A DNA stretch of 19,405 nt. It comes from Saprospiraceae bacterium (GTDB lineage: Bacteria > Bacteroidota > Bacteroidia > Chitinophagales > Saprospiraceae). The translations under genes and the position numbers were made by a program. Position 1 is the stretch's first letter. The number at the start of each line of letters is the position of its first letter. Below are positions 7,463-16,140 of this stretch, in pieces. Under the pieces are notes generated by a model. The model was given only the letters and a program-made list of their open reading frames with translations. It did no database searches and was not told where the DNA came from. The stretch lies in NCBI GenBank assembly GCA_023300255.1, contig JALZWC010000036.1:1-19405 (forward strand), in the 5' to 3' direction.

Positions 7463-8965
7463 ATGAATAGGCTGCTTCAATTAAGCTTTATACTTTTTAT
7501 CGGACTGGTAATGTTAGCGTCTTGTGGAAAGAAAGAAAAATCTAATGCTACTGGTTGGAATTATAATGACCAAAAATGGGGAGGTTTTGAGAAATTAGAT
7601 TATGAAGGCCAAGTAACGGGTCCCAATCTAGTTTTAATCCAAGGTGGTACCTTCACAATGGGTAACACGGAACAAGATGTAACTTTTGAATGGAATAATG
7701 TTCCTAGAAGAATTACCGTTAATTCCTTTTATATGGATGAAACCGAAGTAAGAAACATTGACTATCGGGAATATCTTTATTGGTTGGATAGAGTGTATGG
7801 AGAATCTTATCCAGAGGTTTCTCTTCAAGCAGCTCCAGATGAGTTAGTATGGCGAGATGAGTTATCTTATAACGAGCCAATGGTAGAGAATTACTTCCGT
7901 CACCCATCTTATGATGAATATCCAGTAGTAGGAGTCAGTTGGACGCAAGCCAATGAGTATTCTTATTGGAGAACGAATCGGGTGAATGAGATGATTTTGA
8001 TGGAAAAAGGTATTTTGAATCAAAATTCAGAGCAACAAGATGAAGACAACTTCGATACGGGTTCGTATTTAGCGGGTCAATATGAAGGAGATGTTAGAAA
8101 AAATAAAAAAGATTTAAGAACTGGCGAAGAGCGTGCCGTTAGATATGAAGATGGTATTGTGCTTCCTTCTTACCGTTTGCCAACAGAGGCAGAATGGGAA
8201 TATGCCGCACTTGCACTTCAAGGAAATATGGCATCTGAAAAGGATGAGCGAATCACCGATAAAAGAATCTATCCTTGGGATGGTAATACTGTTAGATACC
8301 AAAAGCGGGATAAATATCAAGGAGAGATCTTAGCTAACTTCAAGAGAAGTGGTGGTGATTACATGGGTATGGCTGGTAACTTAAATGATGAAGCAGCAAC
8401 TCCTGCACCTGTGGGCAGTTACTTACCCAACGATTTCGGTTTGGCCAATATGGCTGGTAATGTGAGCGAATGGTGTTTGGATGTATATCGTCCAATGACT
8501 TCTCTAGACCTTAGAGATTCCGACAATCATGATTTAAATCCTTTTAGAGGTAATGATTTTGAAGTATTAGAACTAGATGAGGATGGTGCAGCTGCTCCAA
8601 AAGATAGTTTAGGTCGTTTAAAATATCGAAATCAAACAGATGATGAGGTTGCTAACAGAGATAACTATAAGAAAGGCAATATGTATGATTACTTAGATGG
8701 TGATAAAGAATCTGAAGTATCTTACGAATATGGTAAAACTACTTTAATTAGTGATAAAGCTAGAGTCGTCAAAGGCGGTTCTTGGGCAGATAGAGCTTAT
8801 TGGTTAGCTCCTGGTGCTAGAAGATTCATGGAAGAGGATAAGTCTTCTAGAACGGTCGGTTTCCGTTGTGCTATGATTCGTAATGGTGGCCCTACAGGAA
8901 ATGAAGATACTGCTGGTAAGAAATTTAAAAGCAAAAAGAAGAAAGAGAAGAGACGTTTTAAATAA
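7463..8965 (+). CDS. gldJ: Gliding motility/T9SS lipoprotein GldJ
   Basis: GldJ is an outer-membrane-associated lipoprotein needed for gliding and, through stabilising GldK, for T9SS secretion. The 500-residue product has a lipoprotein signal with lipobox LASC (Cys21), then TGWNYNDQKWGGFEK, typical of the GldJ/GldK group, and an FGE-sulfatase (SUMF1-like) domain from about residue 55 (LIQGGTFTMGNTEQD) to 473 (VGFRCAMIRNGG). Conserved stretches include FYMDETEVRN, YFRHPSYDEYPVVGVSWTQA and YRLPTEAEWEYAA. The two catalytic cysteines of true formylglycine-generating enzymes are replaced here (GGSWADRAYW), so the fold is structural, as expected for Gld proteins. It ends in a Lys/Arg-rich tail (KKFKSKKKKEKRRFK). 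GldK is the nearest alternative; no gldL/M/N follow and porU-porV are close, as in Flavobacterium johnsoniae where gldJ neighbours porU and porV, so GldJ is preferred. A terminator follows. Confidence 0.88.
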   Translation: MNRLLQLSFILFIGLVMLASCGKKEKSNATGWNYNDQKWGGFEKLDYEGQVTGPNLVLIQGGTFTMGNTEQDVTFEWNNVPRRITVNSFYMDETEVRNIDYREYLYWLDRVYGESYPEVSLQAAPDELVWRDELSYNEPMVENYFRHPSYDEYPVVGVSWTQANEYSYWRTNRVNEMILMEKGILNQNSEQQDEDNFDTGSYLAGQYEGDVRKNKKDLRTGEERAVRYEDGIVLPSYRLPTEAEWEYAALALQGNMASEKDERITDKRIYPWDGNTVRYQKRDKYQGEILANFKRSGGDYMGMAGNLNDEAATPAPVGSYLPNDFGLANMAGNVSEWCLDVYRPMTSLDLRDSDNHDLNPFRGNDFEVLELDEDGAAAPKDSLGRLKYRNQTDDEVANRDNYKKGNMYDYLDGDKESEVSYEYGKTTLISDKARVVKGGSWADRAYWLAPGARRFMEEDKSSRTVGFRCAMIRNGGPTGNEDTAGKKFKSKKKKEKRRFK

Positions 8966-8995
8966 TAGTTAGATTTTTTGCTAACACTGTATTAA

Positions 8996-9036
8996 AAAAA
9001 AGCCCCAATAGAATAACATTCTGTTGGGGCTTTTTT
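8996..9036 (+). terminator. Rho-independent terminator after gldJ
   Basis: A 19-bp stem with one mismatch (AAAAAAGCCCCAATAGAAT with ATTCTGTTGGGGCTTTTTT) closes a 3-nt loop and ends in six T residues, 30 bp after the gldJ stop. It would end the gldJ transcript and is potentially bidirectional. Confidence 0.9.
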
Positions 9037-9169
9037 ATATAAGCATTTAATGAAAATCACCTTAAAAACAAAAAAATATTAGATCGAAGTTATAAACTTC
9101 AACCATCGACACTATCTTCGGTTATAACGCTAAATATCACATCAATCTTTATCTAAGGCAATTTAAATT

Positions 9170-9280
9170 AGAATAGAGAACAGAGAGTAGAGAACAGAGA
9201 GTAGAGAACAGAGATAAATTCGTTTATAAATGACGGGATTTCCTTGAATGAAAATGGATTTGGTCTCTACTCTCTATTCT
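9170..9280. repeat. GAGA/TCTC-rich intergenic palindrome (copy D) with internal 14-bp tandem repeat
   Basis: The left arm contains two perfect tandem copies of CAGAGAGTAGAGAA (9181-9194, 9195-9208) and the start of a third, followed by AGATAAATTCGTTTATAAAT. The right arm is TGGTCTCTACTCTCTATTCT (9261-9280). The arms resemble copies B and C. It is in the 461-bp gap between gldJ and the protease fusion gene; apart from this element and the gldJ terminator I see only AT-rich sequence there, including a small hairpin around GAAGTTATAAACTTC near 9084. Confidence 0.55.
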
Positions 9281-9426
9281 TCTAAAGTACCAAAGTAGAA
9301 TTAGTGCGCTTCTTCTTTATGTAAGCCACTAGACATATTTAAGATCTCTAGTCTTAACAGCTCAATAGCTTTCCATCCGTTCCGTTATATTTCAATATCA
9401 ATTTAAAACGAAAATAACGAAAACCA

Positions 9427-12400
9427 ATGTTTACTCAAACACGACACGCCATTCGTCTAATCTTGCCTTTATTATGCATTCCTTATATACTATCTTCCCA
9501 AAATCTCTTAGAAGGAAAAGTCATAGATGATCAAAGTAAAGAATCACTTTCTTTTGCTTATGTCAAACTAAAAGATATTGCGATAGGTACTGTTACAGAT
9601 TCAGATGGTCGCTTTCAGCTAAACGTTCCTTTCCAGCACAACGAAAGAGCAATCGTTTTTAGCTATGTAGGCTATGAAGACCTATTGCTGTCTCAAGAGG
9701 AATTCCGAACCAATAAGGATGGAATTTTTCGTTTAAAACCAAGCACCACTACTTTACAAGAAGTAGTCATAACACCTAAGAAATTACCTAAACCAAGGGC
9801 TTTATTAAAAAAGGTATTCAAAAGATTGGCAGACAATTACGCCATCAAACCGATTTTAATAAATGGATACTATAGAGAGACCCTAAAAGAAAATGGAGCA
9901 CATATCAAATTTAACGATGCTGTTTGCTCCTATTATTCCCTACCTTATTCCAACAAAAAATACAAAAGAAAAGATTATCAAAGTAATTTCGAAAATCCCA
10001 GTGGAGTTATTTTTTCTAGCTTTACGTACATGGGTTTCGAACTTGATTTACATCGCTTTCATTTTCATTTTCAAACTTTAAAGGAAGAAGCTGTAAATAT
10101 CCATAATGCTAGATCTAGTGAAAATTTAACAAAGTATCGGATGAATGCTAGCATTAAAGGAGGACCTCTTAGTTTATTTGCTCGCAATAGAGTCAAGTAT
10201 CAGGATAGTTTCTTGGGTAATAAAAAATTCAGAGACTTCACTTATATATTAAAAGAAGTACAAGATGACGAAGGAAATTGGCTATATCAATTAGATTTTC
10301 ATACAAAAACAACTAAGGCTAAATTAGATTCTCTAGAGCATACTCTACTTAATCGACAATGGAGACATGCCAATAAGCATAAGCTATTAAAAGGTAAAAT
10401 TTATATTGACCAAAATACCTATGCTATTGTCAAATATGAATGTGCTGTACCCAATTCTTTAAAAGGATATTTCTGTGGACAGGAAGAGATGCAAATCAAG
10501 CATTTTGACTATAAACTAGATCTTAACTTCAAACAAAAAAATGGCACCTATTATTTAGATTACTTGCGGCACGAGAATGAATTTATTTACGAAGATACTA
10601 TTAAGAATTATAAGAATTTTTACGCCGCTATCTCTGAATTCCATACAGATTCTATTCAAACTCAAGACGTCCGACGTATTCCCAAAAAAGATAATTTCGC
10701 AAATGTAGATTTTAATTATCTATATGATTATGCACTAGAATATGACTCTACCTATTGGACAGCATATCGACTAAAAAATCAATATGCAAATATTGATACC
10801 AACATTAGAACAGATATGGAATCTAAAAAAGTGTTGGAGCAACAATTCCGAGATAAACATGTACGGGATGAAAATATGCCTGCCCCTATTGCACCTATAG
10901 AAACACATACTTTTAGAATTCATAATGAAAAATACAGCGATCCTTATGCTTGGCTAAAAGACACCAAATCTCCTAAAACAAACCCGCAAGTAATGGATTA
11001 CTTGTTGGCAGAAAATGACTACGCTCGAAACTATACTATTCCTTTAAGAAAAGGTCAACGAGATATTTTTGAAGAGTTAGTAACTAGTATTCGTCAACAA
11101 GATACTTCACTACCCACTAAAGATAATGGCTATTACTATTATTCAAAATTGGAGGAAGATGATGAACATCCCAGATATTATAGAAAAAAGATAGACAATA
11201 ACCAACCAGAAGAGCTGTTACTAGATGTAAATAAAATGGCCGATGAGTATACTTATTATACCGCTGGACCAGGACCTGTAAGTCCTAATAATAACATATT
11301 AGCCTATTATGAAAATACAACAGGAAAAGATAGTTACACGATTAAGTTTAAAGATTTAAAAACAGGCCAATTGTTATCGGATTCTTTAACAAATATTGCC
11401 AGTTTGGTTTGGCTAGACAATGAGTCATTTCTGTATTCCTTACAAGAAGAAAAAACGCTACGTACCCACCAAATCATGAAACATCAATTAGGTAGTAGCA
11501 GGAAAGATGAATTGGTCTACGAGGAAAAAACTCCTAATTTTAGTGTGAACATTGGTAAGTCTCTATCTAAGGAATTTATATTCTTATCTATCGAAAGTAA
11601 TACAACTAGTGAGATTTGGTATCTACCTACAAAGCAACCAAATAGTTCCTTTCAATTAATTCGGCCAAGAGAAAAGAATCATCTATATTCCGTTAGTCAT
11701 TATAAAGATAAATTTTACATTCGCAGTAATAAGAACGCCATCAATTATCAATTGATGACTGTCGATACCAATGCTATTAAGAAAGATGACTGGCAAGTAT
11801 TAGTACCTCATAAGAAGTCGGTTCTTATTGGTGACTTTAAAATATTTGATAATTATTTAGTTATTAGAGAAAGAGAAAATGCAGAAAATCGGATCAAGGT
11901 AATTAATAGAACTACGCAAGCAGCTCATTATATTAAATTCAAAGAAGCGTATAATACTGCCTATATAGGGTATAATCGAGAGACCAATACCGACTCTTTA
12001 GAAATAGTTTATACTTCCTTTAAAACTCCAATTACTACCTACCGATATCATATGGGAGATCAAGGAATGACGAAAATAAAACAAGCGCCTTCTCCTACTT
12101 ATATAGGTAAAATAAAAGTTAAAAGAATTTGGGCGACTAGTCTAGATGGTCAACAAATACCTATTACCGTAGTTTATGATAAATGGCGATCCAATGGTAC
12201 TAAATCCTCTGATAAAAAATTATATTTAACTTCTTATGGGGCTTATGGATCTGACCAAACGCCTTACTATGACGCACGCATAAAACATCTAATCAGTACT
12301 GGGTTTACAGTTGCTCTAGCACATGTTCGAGGAGGCAATGATATGGGCGAGCAATGGTATGAGGCAGGCAAGCTTCTACAAAAAAAGAATACCTTTTATG

Positions 12401-12918
12401 ATTTTATCACTTGTGCAGAACATCTTATTCAGGAAGGTTATGCACAAAAAGGAAGCATTACAGCAGAAGGAGGAAGCGCAGGTGGATTATTGATGGGGGC
12501 AGTAGCTAATATGAGACCCGATTTATTCAAAACGATTATATTAAATGTACCTTTCGTAGATGTCATCAATACCATGTTAGACGAAAAACTTCCGCTAACG
12601 ATTGATGAATATGAAGAATGGGGAAACCCTGAAAAACGAAAGTACTATGACTACATGAAATCGTATAGCCCTTATGATAATGTTCAAGCACAAAATTATC
12701 CCAATCTACTCTTCTTTACTGGACTAAACGATACCCGTGTAGGTTATTGGGAAGCTGCAAAAATGGTGGCTAAACTTAGAGCTTTGAAAACAGATAATAA
12801 CTTATTATTACTTCATACGAGTTTATCAGCAGGCCATGGTGGTGCATCTGGTCGCTTTAGTTCTTTGAATGAACAGGCTTACAGATTAGCCTTGATTGCT
12901 GATATGTATAATAAGTAA
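9427..12918 (+). CDS. Exported fusion: carboxypeptidase-like regulatory domain protein plus oligopeptidase B (S9A)
   Basis: The 1163-residue product joins two recognisable proteins. Residues 1-25 are a signal peptide; about 28-95 form a CarboxypepD_reg-like beta-sandwich (EGKVIDDQSKESLSFAYVKL ... GTVTDSDGRFQLNV ... SYVGYEDLLL). Residues ~110-474 resemble the remainder of a Bacteroidota family normally found as a separate ~470-residue protein, even ending with its usual tail (EYDSTYWTAYRLKNQ ... KKVLEQQF). Oligopeptidase B follows from about residue 486 (DPYAWLKD, LLAENDYARNYT). The catalytic triad is Ser1017 (EGGSAGG), Asp1102 (GLNDTRV) and His1137 (SAGHGGASG). The spacings 85 and 35 equal those of E. 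coli PtrB (Ser532, Asp617, His652), a constant offset of 485. Glu1061 and Glu1063 in DEYEEWGNP align with the acidic pair that makes OpdB cleave after Arg/Lys. It likely acts in the periplasm or at the outer membrane as a trypsin-like peptidase on short peptides. It stands alone between terminator-like structures. Confidence 0.88.
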   Translation: MFTQTRHAIRLILPLLCIPYILSSQNLLEGKVIDDQSKESLSFAYVKLKDIAIGTVTDSDGRFQLNVPFQHNERAIVFSYVGYEDLLLSQEEFRTNKDGIFRLKPSTTTLQEVVITPKKLPKPRALLKKVFKRLADNYAIKPILINGYYRETLKENGAHIKFNDAVCSYYSLPYSNKKYKRKDYQSNFENPSGVIFSSFTYMGFELDLHRFHFHFQTLKEEAVNIHNARSSENLTKYRMNASIKGGPLSLFARNRVKYQDSFLGNKKFRDFTYILKEVQDDEGNWLYQLDFHTKTTKAKLDSLEHTLLNRQWRHANKHKLLKGKIYIDQNTYAIVKYECAVPNSLKGYFCGQEEMQIKHFDYKLDLNFKQKNGTYYLDYLRHENEFIYEDTIKNYKNFYAAISEFHTDSIQTQDVRRIPKKDNFANVDFNYLYDYALEYDSTYWTAYRLKNQYANIDTNIRTDMESKKVLEQQFRDKHVRDENMPAPIAPIETHTFRIHNEKYSDPYAWLKDTKSPKTNPQVMDYLLAENDYARNYTIPLRKGQRDIFEELVTSIRQQDTSLPTKDNGYYYYSKLEEDDEHPRYYRKKIDNNQPEELLLDVNKMADEYTYYTAGPGPVSPNNNILAYYENTTGKDSYTIKFKDLKTGQLLSDSLTNIASLVWLDNESFLYSLQEEKTLRTHQIMKHQLGSSRKDELVYEEKTPNFSVNIGKSLSKEFIFLSIESNTTSEIWYLPTKQPNSSFQLIRPREKNHLYSVSHYKDKFYIRSNKNAINYQLMTVDTNAIKKDDWQVLVPHKKSVLIGDFKIFDNYLVIRERENAENRIKVINRTTQAAHYIKFKEAYNTAYIGYNRETNTDSLEIVYTSFKTPITTYRYHMGDQGMTKIKQAPSPTYIGKIKVKRIWATSLDGQQIPITVVYDKWRSNGTKSSDKKLYLTSYGAYGSDQTPYYDARIKHLISTGFTVALAHVRGGNDMGEQWYEAGKLLQKKNTFYDFITCAEHLIQEGYAQKGSITAEGGSAGGLLMGAVANMRPDLFKTIILNVPFVDVINTMLDEKLPLTIDEYEEWGNPEKRKYYDYMKSYSPYDNVQAQNYPNLLFFTGLNDTRVGYWEAAKMVAKLRALKTDNNLLLLHTSLSAGHGGASGRFSSLNEQAYRLALIADMYNK

Positions 12919-12932
12919 AAAAATCAAGCGAC

Positions 12933-12965
12933 AGAACTACCAGTTTTTTAAAAACTGGTAGTTCT
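12933..12965 (+). terminator. Perfect 15-bp hairpin after the protease fusion gene
   Basis: AGAACTACCAGTTTT pairs perfectly with AAAACTGGTAGTTCT around a TTA loop, 15 bp beyond the stop codon. It has no T-tract on the plus strand, so it may protect the mRNA end or terminate weakly rather than act as a classical terminator. Confidence 0.4.
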
Positions 12966-13073
12966 AAATCATTTGGAATAAAGTCTATTAAATTAATTTT
13001 TATATACTTATTTAGTATTGACTATAGACAATGTTAGTTTATAAACGTTAGCCAATATAGTAACCGTTCAAAA

Positions 13074-13111
13074 AAAAAGACGCAAAGTAAAAGTATACTT
13101 TGCGTCTTTTT
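13074..13111 (-). terminator. Rho-independent terminator after the DUF4783 gene
   Basis: AAAAAGACGCAAAGTA pairs perfectly with TACTTTGCGTCTTTTT around a 6-nt loop, flanked by a long A-tract that reads as T on the minus strand. It lies 25 bp past the stop codon of the minus-strand DUF4783 gene and can also stop plus-strand readthrough from the protease gene. Confidence 0.9.
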
Positions 13112-13136
13112 GAGCTTGAACTTAGAATTTTCTACA

Positions 13137-13511
13137 CTATTCCTTATCAATGCGTAATTCTTGAATTAATTGTTGATCTCCTTTAGCTTCCAAAAATACA
13201 TAAACTCTAAAAGATTGATCTACTGTTACCAGATTACCGATACAGTACACCGCATTTTTTCCTTTAGAAGTTCCTTTATGCACCTGCTCAAAAGATAATA
13301 CTTGATGCTTTTTAAAAAAGGAAGCTAATTTTTGTCGTGCCACTCCTTTATCATATACTCCTTCTTCCTCTAAAATAGAAATCTCTACTTGTCCCTCGAA
13401 AAAAGCAGCGATAGCACTAGCGTCGCCTTGCTCCAAACCTTTGGTAATTGAATCCAGGTTGGGAAGTGATAAGGCGATTATACTAAAACATAAAACGAAT
13501 AACGTTTTCAT
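13137..13511 (-). CDS. Small exported DUF4783 family protein
   Basis: This 124-residue protein starts with a signal peptide (MKTLFVLCFSIIALSLP) and continues as a single small alpha+beta domain. The stretches GLEQGDASAIAAFFEGQVEI, SILEEEGVYDKGVARQKLAS, FFKKH, NLVTVDQSFRVYVFLEAKG and LIQELRIDKE match the pattern I know for DUF4783, a Bacteroidota family with an NTF2-like cystatin-type fold. The molecular function is unknown; members are exported and probably periplasmic. The ATG at 13511 gives the signal peptide directly and is the only sensible start. It is followed by its own terminator and is separated from htpG by a large non-coding palindrome, so it appears to be transcribed on its own. 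A palindromic stretch (GATACT ... AGTATC, about 13578-13601) lies upstream but is too weak to name as an operator. Confidence 0.82.
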   Translation of the reverse strand: MKTLFVLCFSIIALSLPNLDSITKGLEQGDASAIAAFFEGQVEISILEEEGVYDKGVARQKLASFFKKHQVLSFEQVHKGTSKGKNAVYCIGNLVTVDQSFRVYVFLEAKGDQQLIQELRIDKE

Positions 13512-13652
13512 ACAAATTATTTTTAATACTTGGGCTTATCTCTTTTAAACAAACCCGAATAGTCTCTTCCAAAAACGATACTTTGTTATACAATAGTATC
13601 TCTTTTATCTATAAAATCATAGATTTAAGATAATGACAACACTTTTCTGATG

Positions 13653-14189
13653 GAGAAGTTGTTTAAAAATGAATTGATGCATCATTTGCAAGTCATTGAT
13701 TACTGCATCCCATCCGCAAGCGATTCGGAAGTACACTTCCTCCTTTTTTATTTCCCGTAGCTAAGCAGAGTGACCGAGAATAGCAAAAGTAGTCGCCCAA
13801 TTTATTGGGCTGGCTTGTAAAGTGTTAATTATCAAAATATTATACAGGAGTCTACCGAGTGTAACCGCCATTTGAGGTAGCTGAATCGTGCCGTAGGTAC
13901 GACCTCTGAAAGATGGATAGATCATCTGTAGTCACATGTCGTACCTATGGCACGGAAAAACAGCCCGTTAAGGAACAATCTACCGACATGCCGTACCTAC
14001 GCGAATAAAGTACATCAAACTGCGGTTACACCCAGTCTACCCAATAAATTGGGTGACTACGAGCGTTCTCGGTAAGCCTGTAAGGCTACGAAAAATAAAA
14101 AAGAGGGTGTTGTCCTAACAATCAAGCCCGTCTAGCCGCTGGACAGGCACTAACAACTGATTGCAGAATACATTCTTAAACAACTTCAG
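13653..14189. repeat. ~540-bp imperfect palindromic non-coding element
   Basis: The whole stretch between DUF4783 and htpG folds back on itself. Terminal repeats are GAGAAGTTGTTTAAAAAT (13653-13670) and the complement of 14172-14189 (CTGAAGTTGTTTAAGAAT on the other strand). Nested pairs include CCGTAGC...ACCGAGAA (about 13745-13779) with TTCTCGGT...GCTACG (about 14065-14092), GTCGCCCAATTTATTGGGC with CCCAATAAATTGGGTGAC, and GTGTAACCGC with GCGGTTACAC. An inner hairpin pairs CGTGCCGTAGGTACGAC (13887-13903) with GTCGTACCTATGGCACG (13938-13954). No open reading frame or transposase is present. It looks like a MITE-like or other non-autonomous repeat; its ends recur near porP. Confidence 0.65.
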
Positions 14190-14200
14190 AATAAGAAACT

Positions 14201-14238
14201 AAAAAGGCAAGAAAACGAAATTGTTTCCTTGCCTTTTT
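14201..14238 (-). terminator. Rho-independent terminator after htpG
   Basis: AAAAAGGCAAGAAAAC pairs with GTTTCCTTGCCTTTTT at 15 of 16 positions around a 6-nt loop; A- and T-tracts on both sides make it bidirectional. It is 24 bp past the htpG stop. Confidence 0.88.
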
Positions 14239-14262
14239 CTATAAAACACTAGTCTATTATTG

Positions 14263-16140
14263 TTACTTAATAAAAGTCAAACTCTTATTAATAAAGCTAG
14301 TCAAATCAGCTCCTTTTAGCATATTTTGGTTTAATAAGGCTAAATCATATAAATACTTAGCTAAATCTTTCTGCTCCGCTTCTTTTCCATTTAGTATTTT
14401 ATCCGCTACCAATGGGTGGTTCGTATTAACCACTACATTATAAGTATCTGGGAAATTAGCCATTCCACCCATACCTTGCATAGCTTGCATTTCCTTCATT
14501 CTACGCATGAATTCAGGCTTTGTAATAATAATTGGCTGATCATCAGGAGATAATGCTTTAGTCTCTACATTGCCCCCCTTCTCTCCAACAACTGCTTTGA
14601 AAACAGTTTTAACGCTCTCTTCTTCTTTTTCGCTCAAAACAGAAGCAATGACTTCATCCTTTTGTACTAAATTATCTACCGTATCAGAATCAACTCTAAT
14701 GAACGTTAGCTCTTGTCCTTTACTTTCCAGGCTTTGCATGAAATGATTATCCAACACCGTACCTAGATCTAAAACGTCATAGCCTCGATTCTTTGCCGAT
14801 TGGATAAAGCTATCATGTTCATCAGGTGCATTCGTATATAAGCAAACGACCTTGTTATGCTTATCTGTTTGAGTATCCTTTATCTTTGCTTTGTAATCCT
14901 CTATTGTAAAGTGCTCTCCATCCACATTTTTCATCAACGTGATAGGCAAGGCTCTATCATAGAATTTTTCATCAGAGATTAGACCATATTTTACAAAAAT
15001 GCCGATATCATCCCACTTCTCTTCATAACTCTTTCGATCTTCCTTGAATAATTCTCCTAATTTGTCCGCTACCTTTTTAGTGATATATCCAGTGATCTTC
15101 TTCACATTCTTATCACTCTGCAAATAACTTCTAGAAACATTTAAAGGAATATCAGGAGAATCAATTACCCCGTGTAGTAAGGTTAAAAATTCAGGAACGA
15201 TTTCCTTTACATCATCCGTTACATAAACTTGATTGCTATATAGTTGGATTTTATTTTTCTGAACCTCTAGCGTATTACTAACTTTAGGAAAATATAATAC
15301 CCCTGTAAGGCTAAACGGATAATCAATATTTAAGTGTATCCAAAAAAGTGGTGGTGCACTAAAAGGATATAGTTCATTATAAAAAGACTTATAATCTTCA
15401 TCCGTTAAATCAGCAGGTAGTTTTTTCCAAAGAGGAGCAACGCTGTTGATGATGTTATCCACAAATACCTCTTCTTGTTCTACTGCCTCTTCCCCTTCTT
15501 TAGGTTCAACATCCTTACTATAATCCTGCTTCGTACCAAACTTAATCGAAACGGGTAAAAACTTACAATATTTAGTAAGTAGCCCTTCTATTTTCGAATC
15601 TTCTAAATATTCAACACTATCCTCACTGATATGAAGGATTACTTCTGTTCCTCTCTCTGTCTTATCATTCGTATCTAAAGTATATTCAGGATCTCCTGTA
15701 CAAGACCACGTCACAGCTTGCGTTCCTTCCACAAAAGATTTTGTGACAACATCTACTTTGTCCGCTACCATGAATGCAGAATAAAAACCTAGCCCAAAGT
15801 GTCCAATAATACCACTCTCATTCTTATATTTTTCTAAGAAGTCTTGCGCACTAGAGAAAGCTACTTGATTCAAGTATTTCATTACCTCTTCTTCACTCAT
15901 CCCGATCCCCTTATCTTTGATCGTCAGTGTTTTAGCTTCTTTGTCTACAATAATTTCAATCGTAGTATCTCCTAATTCTCCTTTTACTTTGCCACTATTG
16001 GATAAGGTTTTCAATTTAGTAGTCGCATCAACGGCATTGGAAACCAACTCTCTTAAAAAGATTTCTTGATCTGAATAAAGGAACTGTTTAATAATGGGAA
16101 AAATATTCTCCGCCTGTACTGATATATTACCTTTTTGCAT
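14263..16140 (-). CDS. htpG: Molecular chaperone HtpG (bacterial Hsp90)
   Basis: HtpG is the ATP-driven dimeric Hsp90 chaperone of the cytoplasm, acting on partly folded clients after DnaK. The 625 residues match the usual length (E. coli 624). The GHKL ATPase domain is clear: Glu31, Asn35 and Asp38 in RELVSNAVDA, Asp76-Gly80-Met81 in DKGIGMS, the lid and glycine loop at 111-123 (IIGHFGLGFYSAF), and GTEVILHI near residue 165. The middle domain carries FWIHLNIDYPFSLTGVLYFP and RSYLQSDKNVKKI (with the family LNVSR arginine), and the C-terminal dimerisation region follows a Met/Gly-rich linker (MRRMKEMQAMQGMGGM). The ATG at 16140 gives MQKGNISVQAENIFPIIKQF, the normal Bacteroidota start. No CIRCE-type operator is seen upstream. 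It is probably a single-gene transcript ending at the terminator just downstream. Confidence 0.97.
   Translation of the reverse strand: MQKGNISVQAENIFPIIKQFLYSDQEIFLRELVSNAVDATTKLKTLSNSGKVKGELGDTTIEIIVDKEAKTLTIKDKGIGMSEEEVMKYLNQVAFSSAQDFLEKYKNESGIIGHFGLGFYSAFMVADKVDVVTKSFVEGTQAVTWSCTGDPEYTLDTNDKTERGTEVILHISEDSVEYLEDSKIEGLLTKYCKFLPVSIKFGTKQDYSKDVEPKEGEEAVEQEEVFVDNIINSVAPLWKKLPADLTDEDYKSFYNELYPFSAPPLFWIHLNIDYPFSLTGVLYFPKVSNTLEVQKNKIQLYSNQVYVTDDVKEIVPEFLTLLHGVIDSPDIPLNVSRSYLQSDKNVKKITGYITKKVADKLGELFKEDRKSYEEKWDDIGIFVKYGLISDEKFYDRALPITLMKNVDGEHFTIEDYKAKIKDTQTDKHNKVVCLYTNAPDEHDSFIQSAKNRGYDVLDLGTVLDNHFMQSLESKGQELTFIRVDSDTVDNLVQKDEVIASVLSEKEEESVKTVFKAVVGEKGGNVETKALSPDDQPIIITKPEFMRRMKEMQAMQGMGGMANFPDTYNVVVNTNHPLVADKILNGKEAEQKDLAKYLYDLALLNQNMLKGADLTSFINKSLTFIK

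Noticed and set aside
9181..9214. Direct 14-bp repeats considered as the start of a CRISPR array
   Set aside because: The units are contiguous with no spacers, only two and a half copies exist, and they belong to the arm of a larger palindrome.
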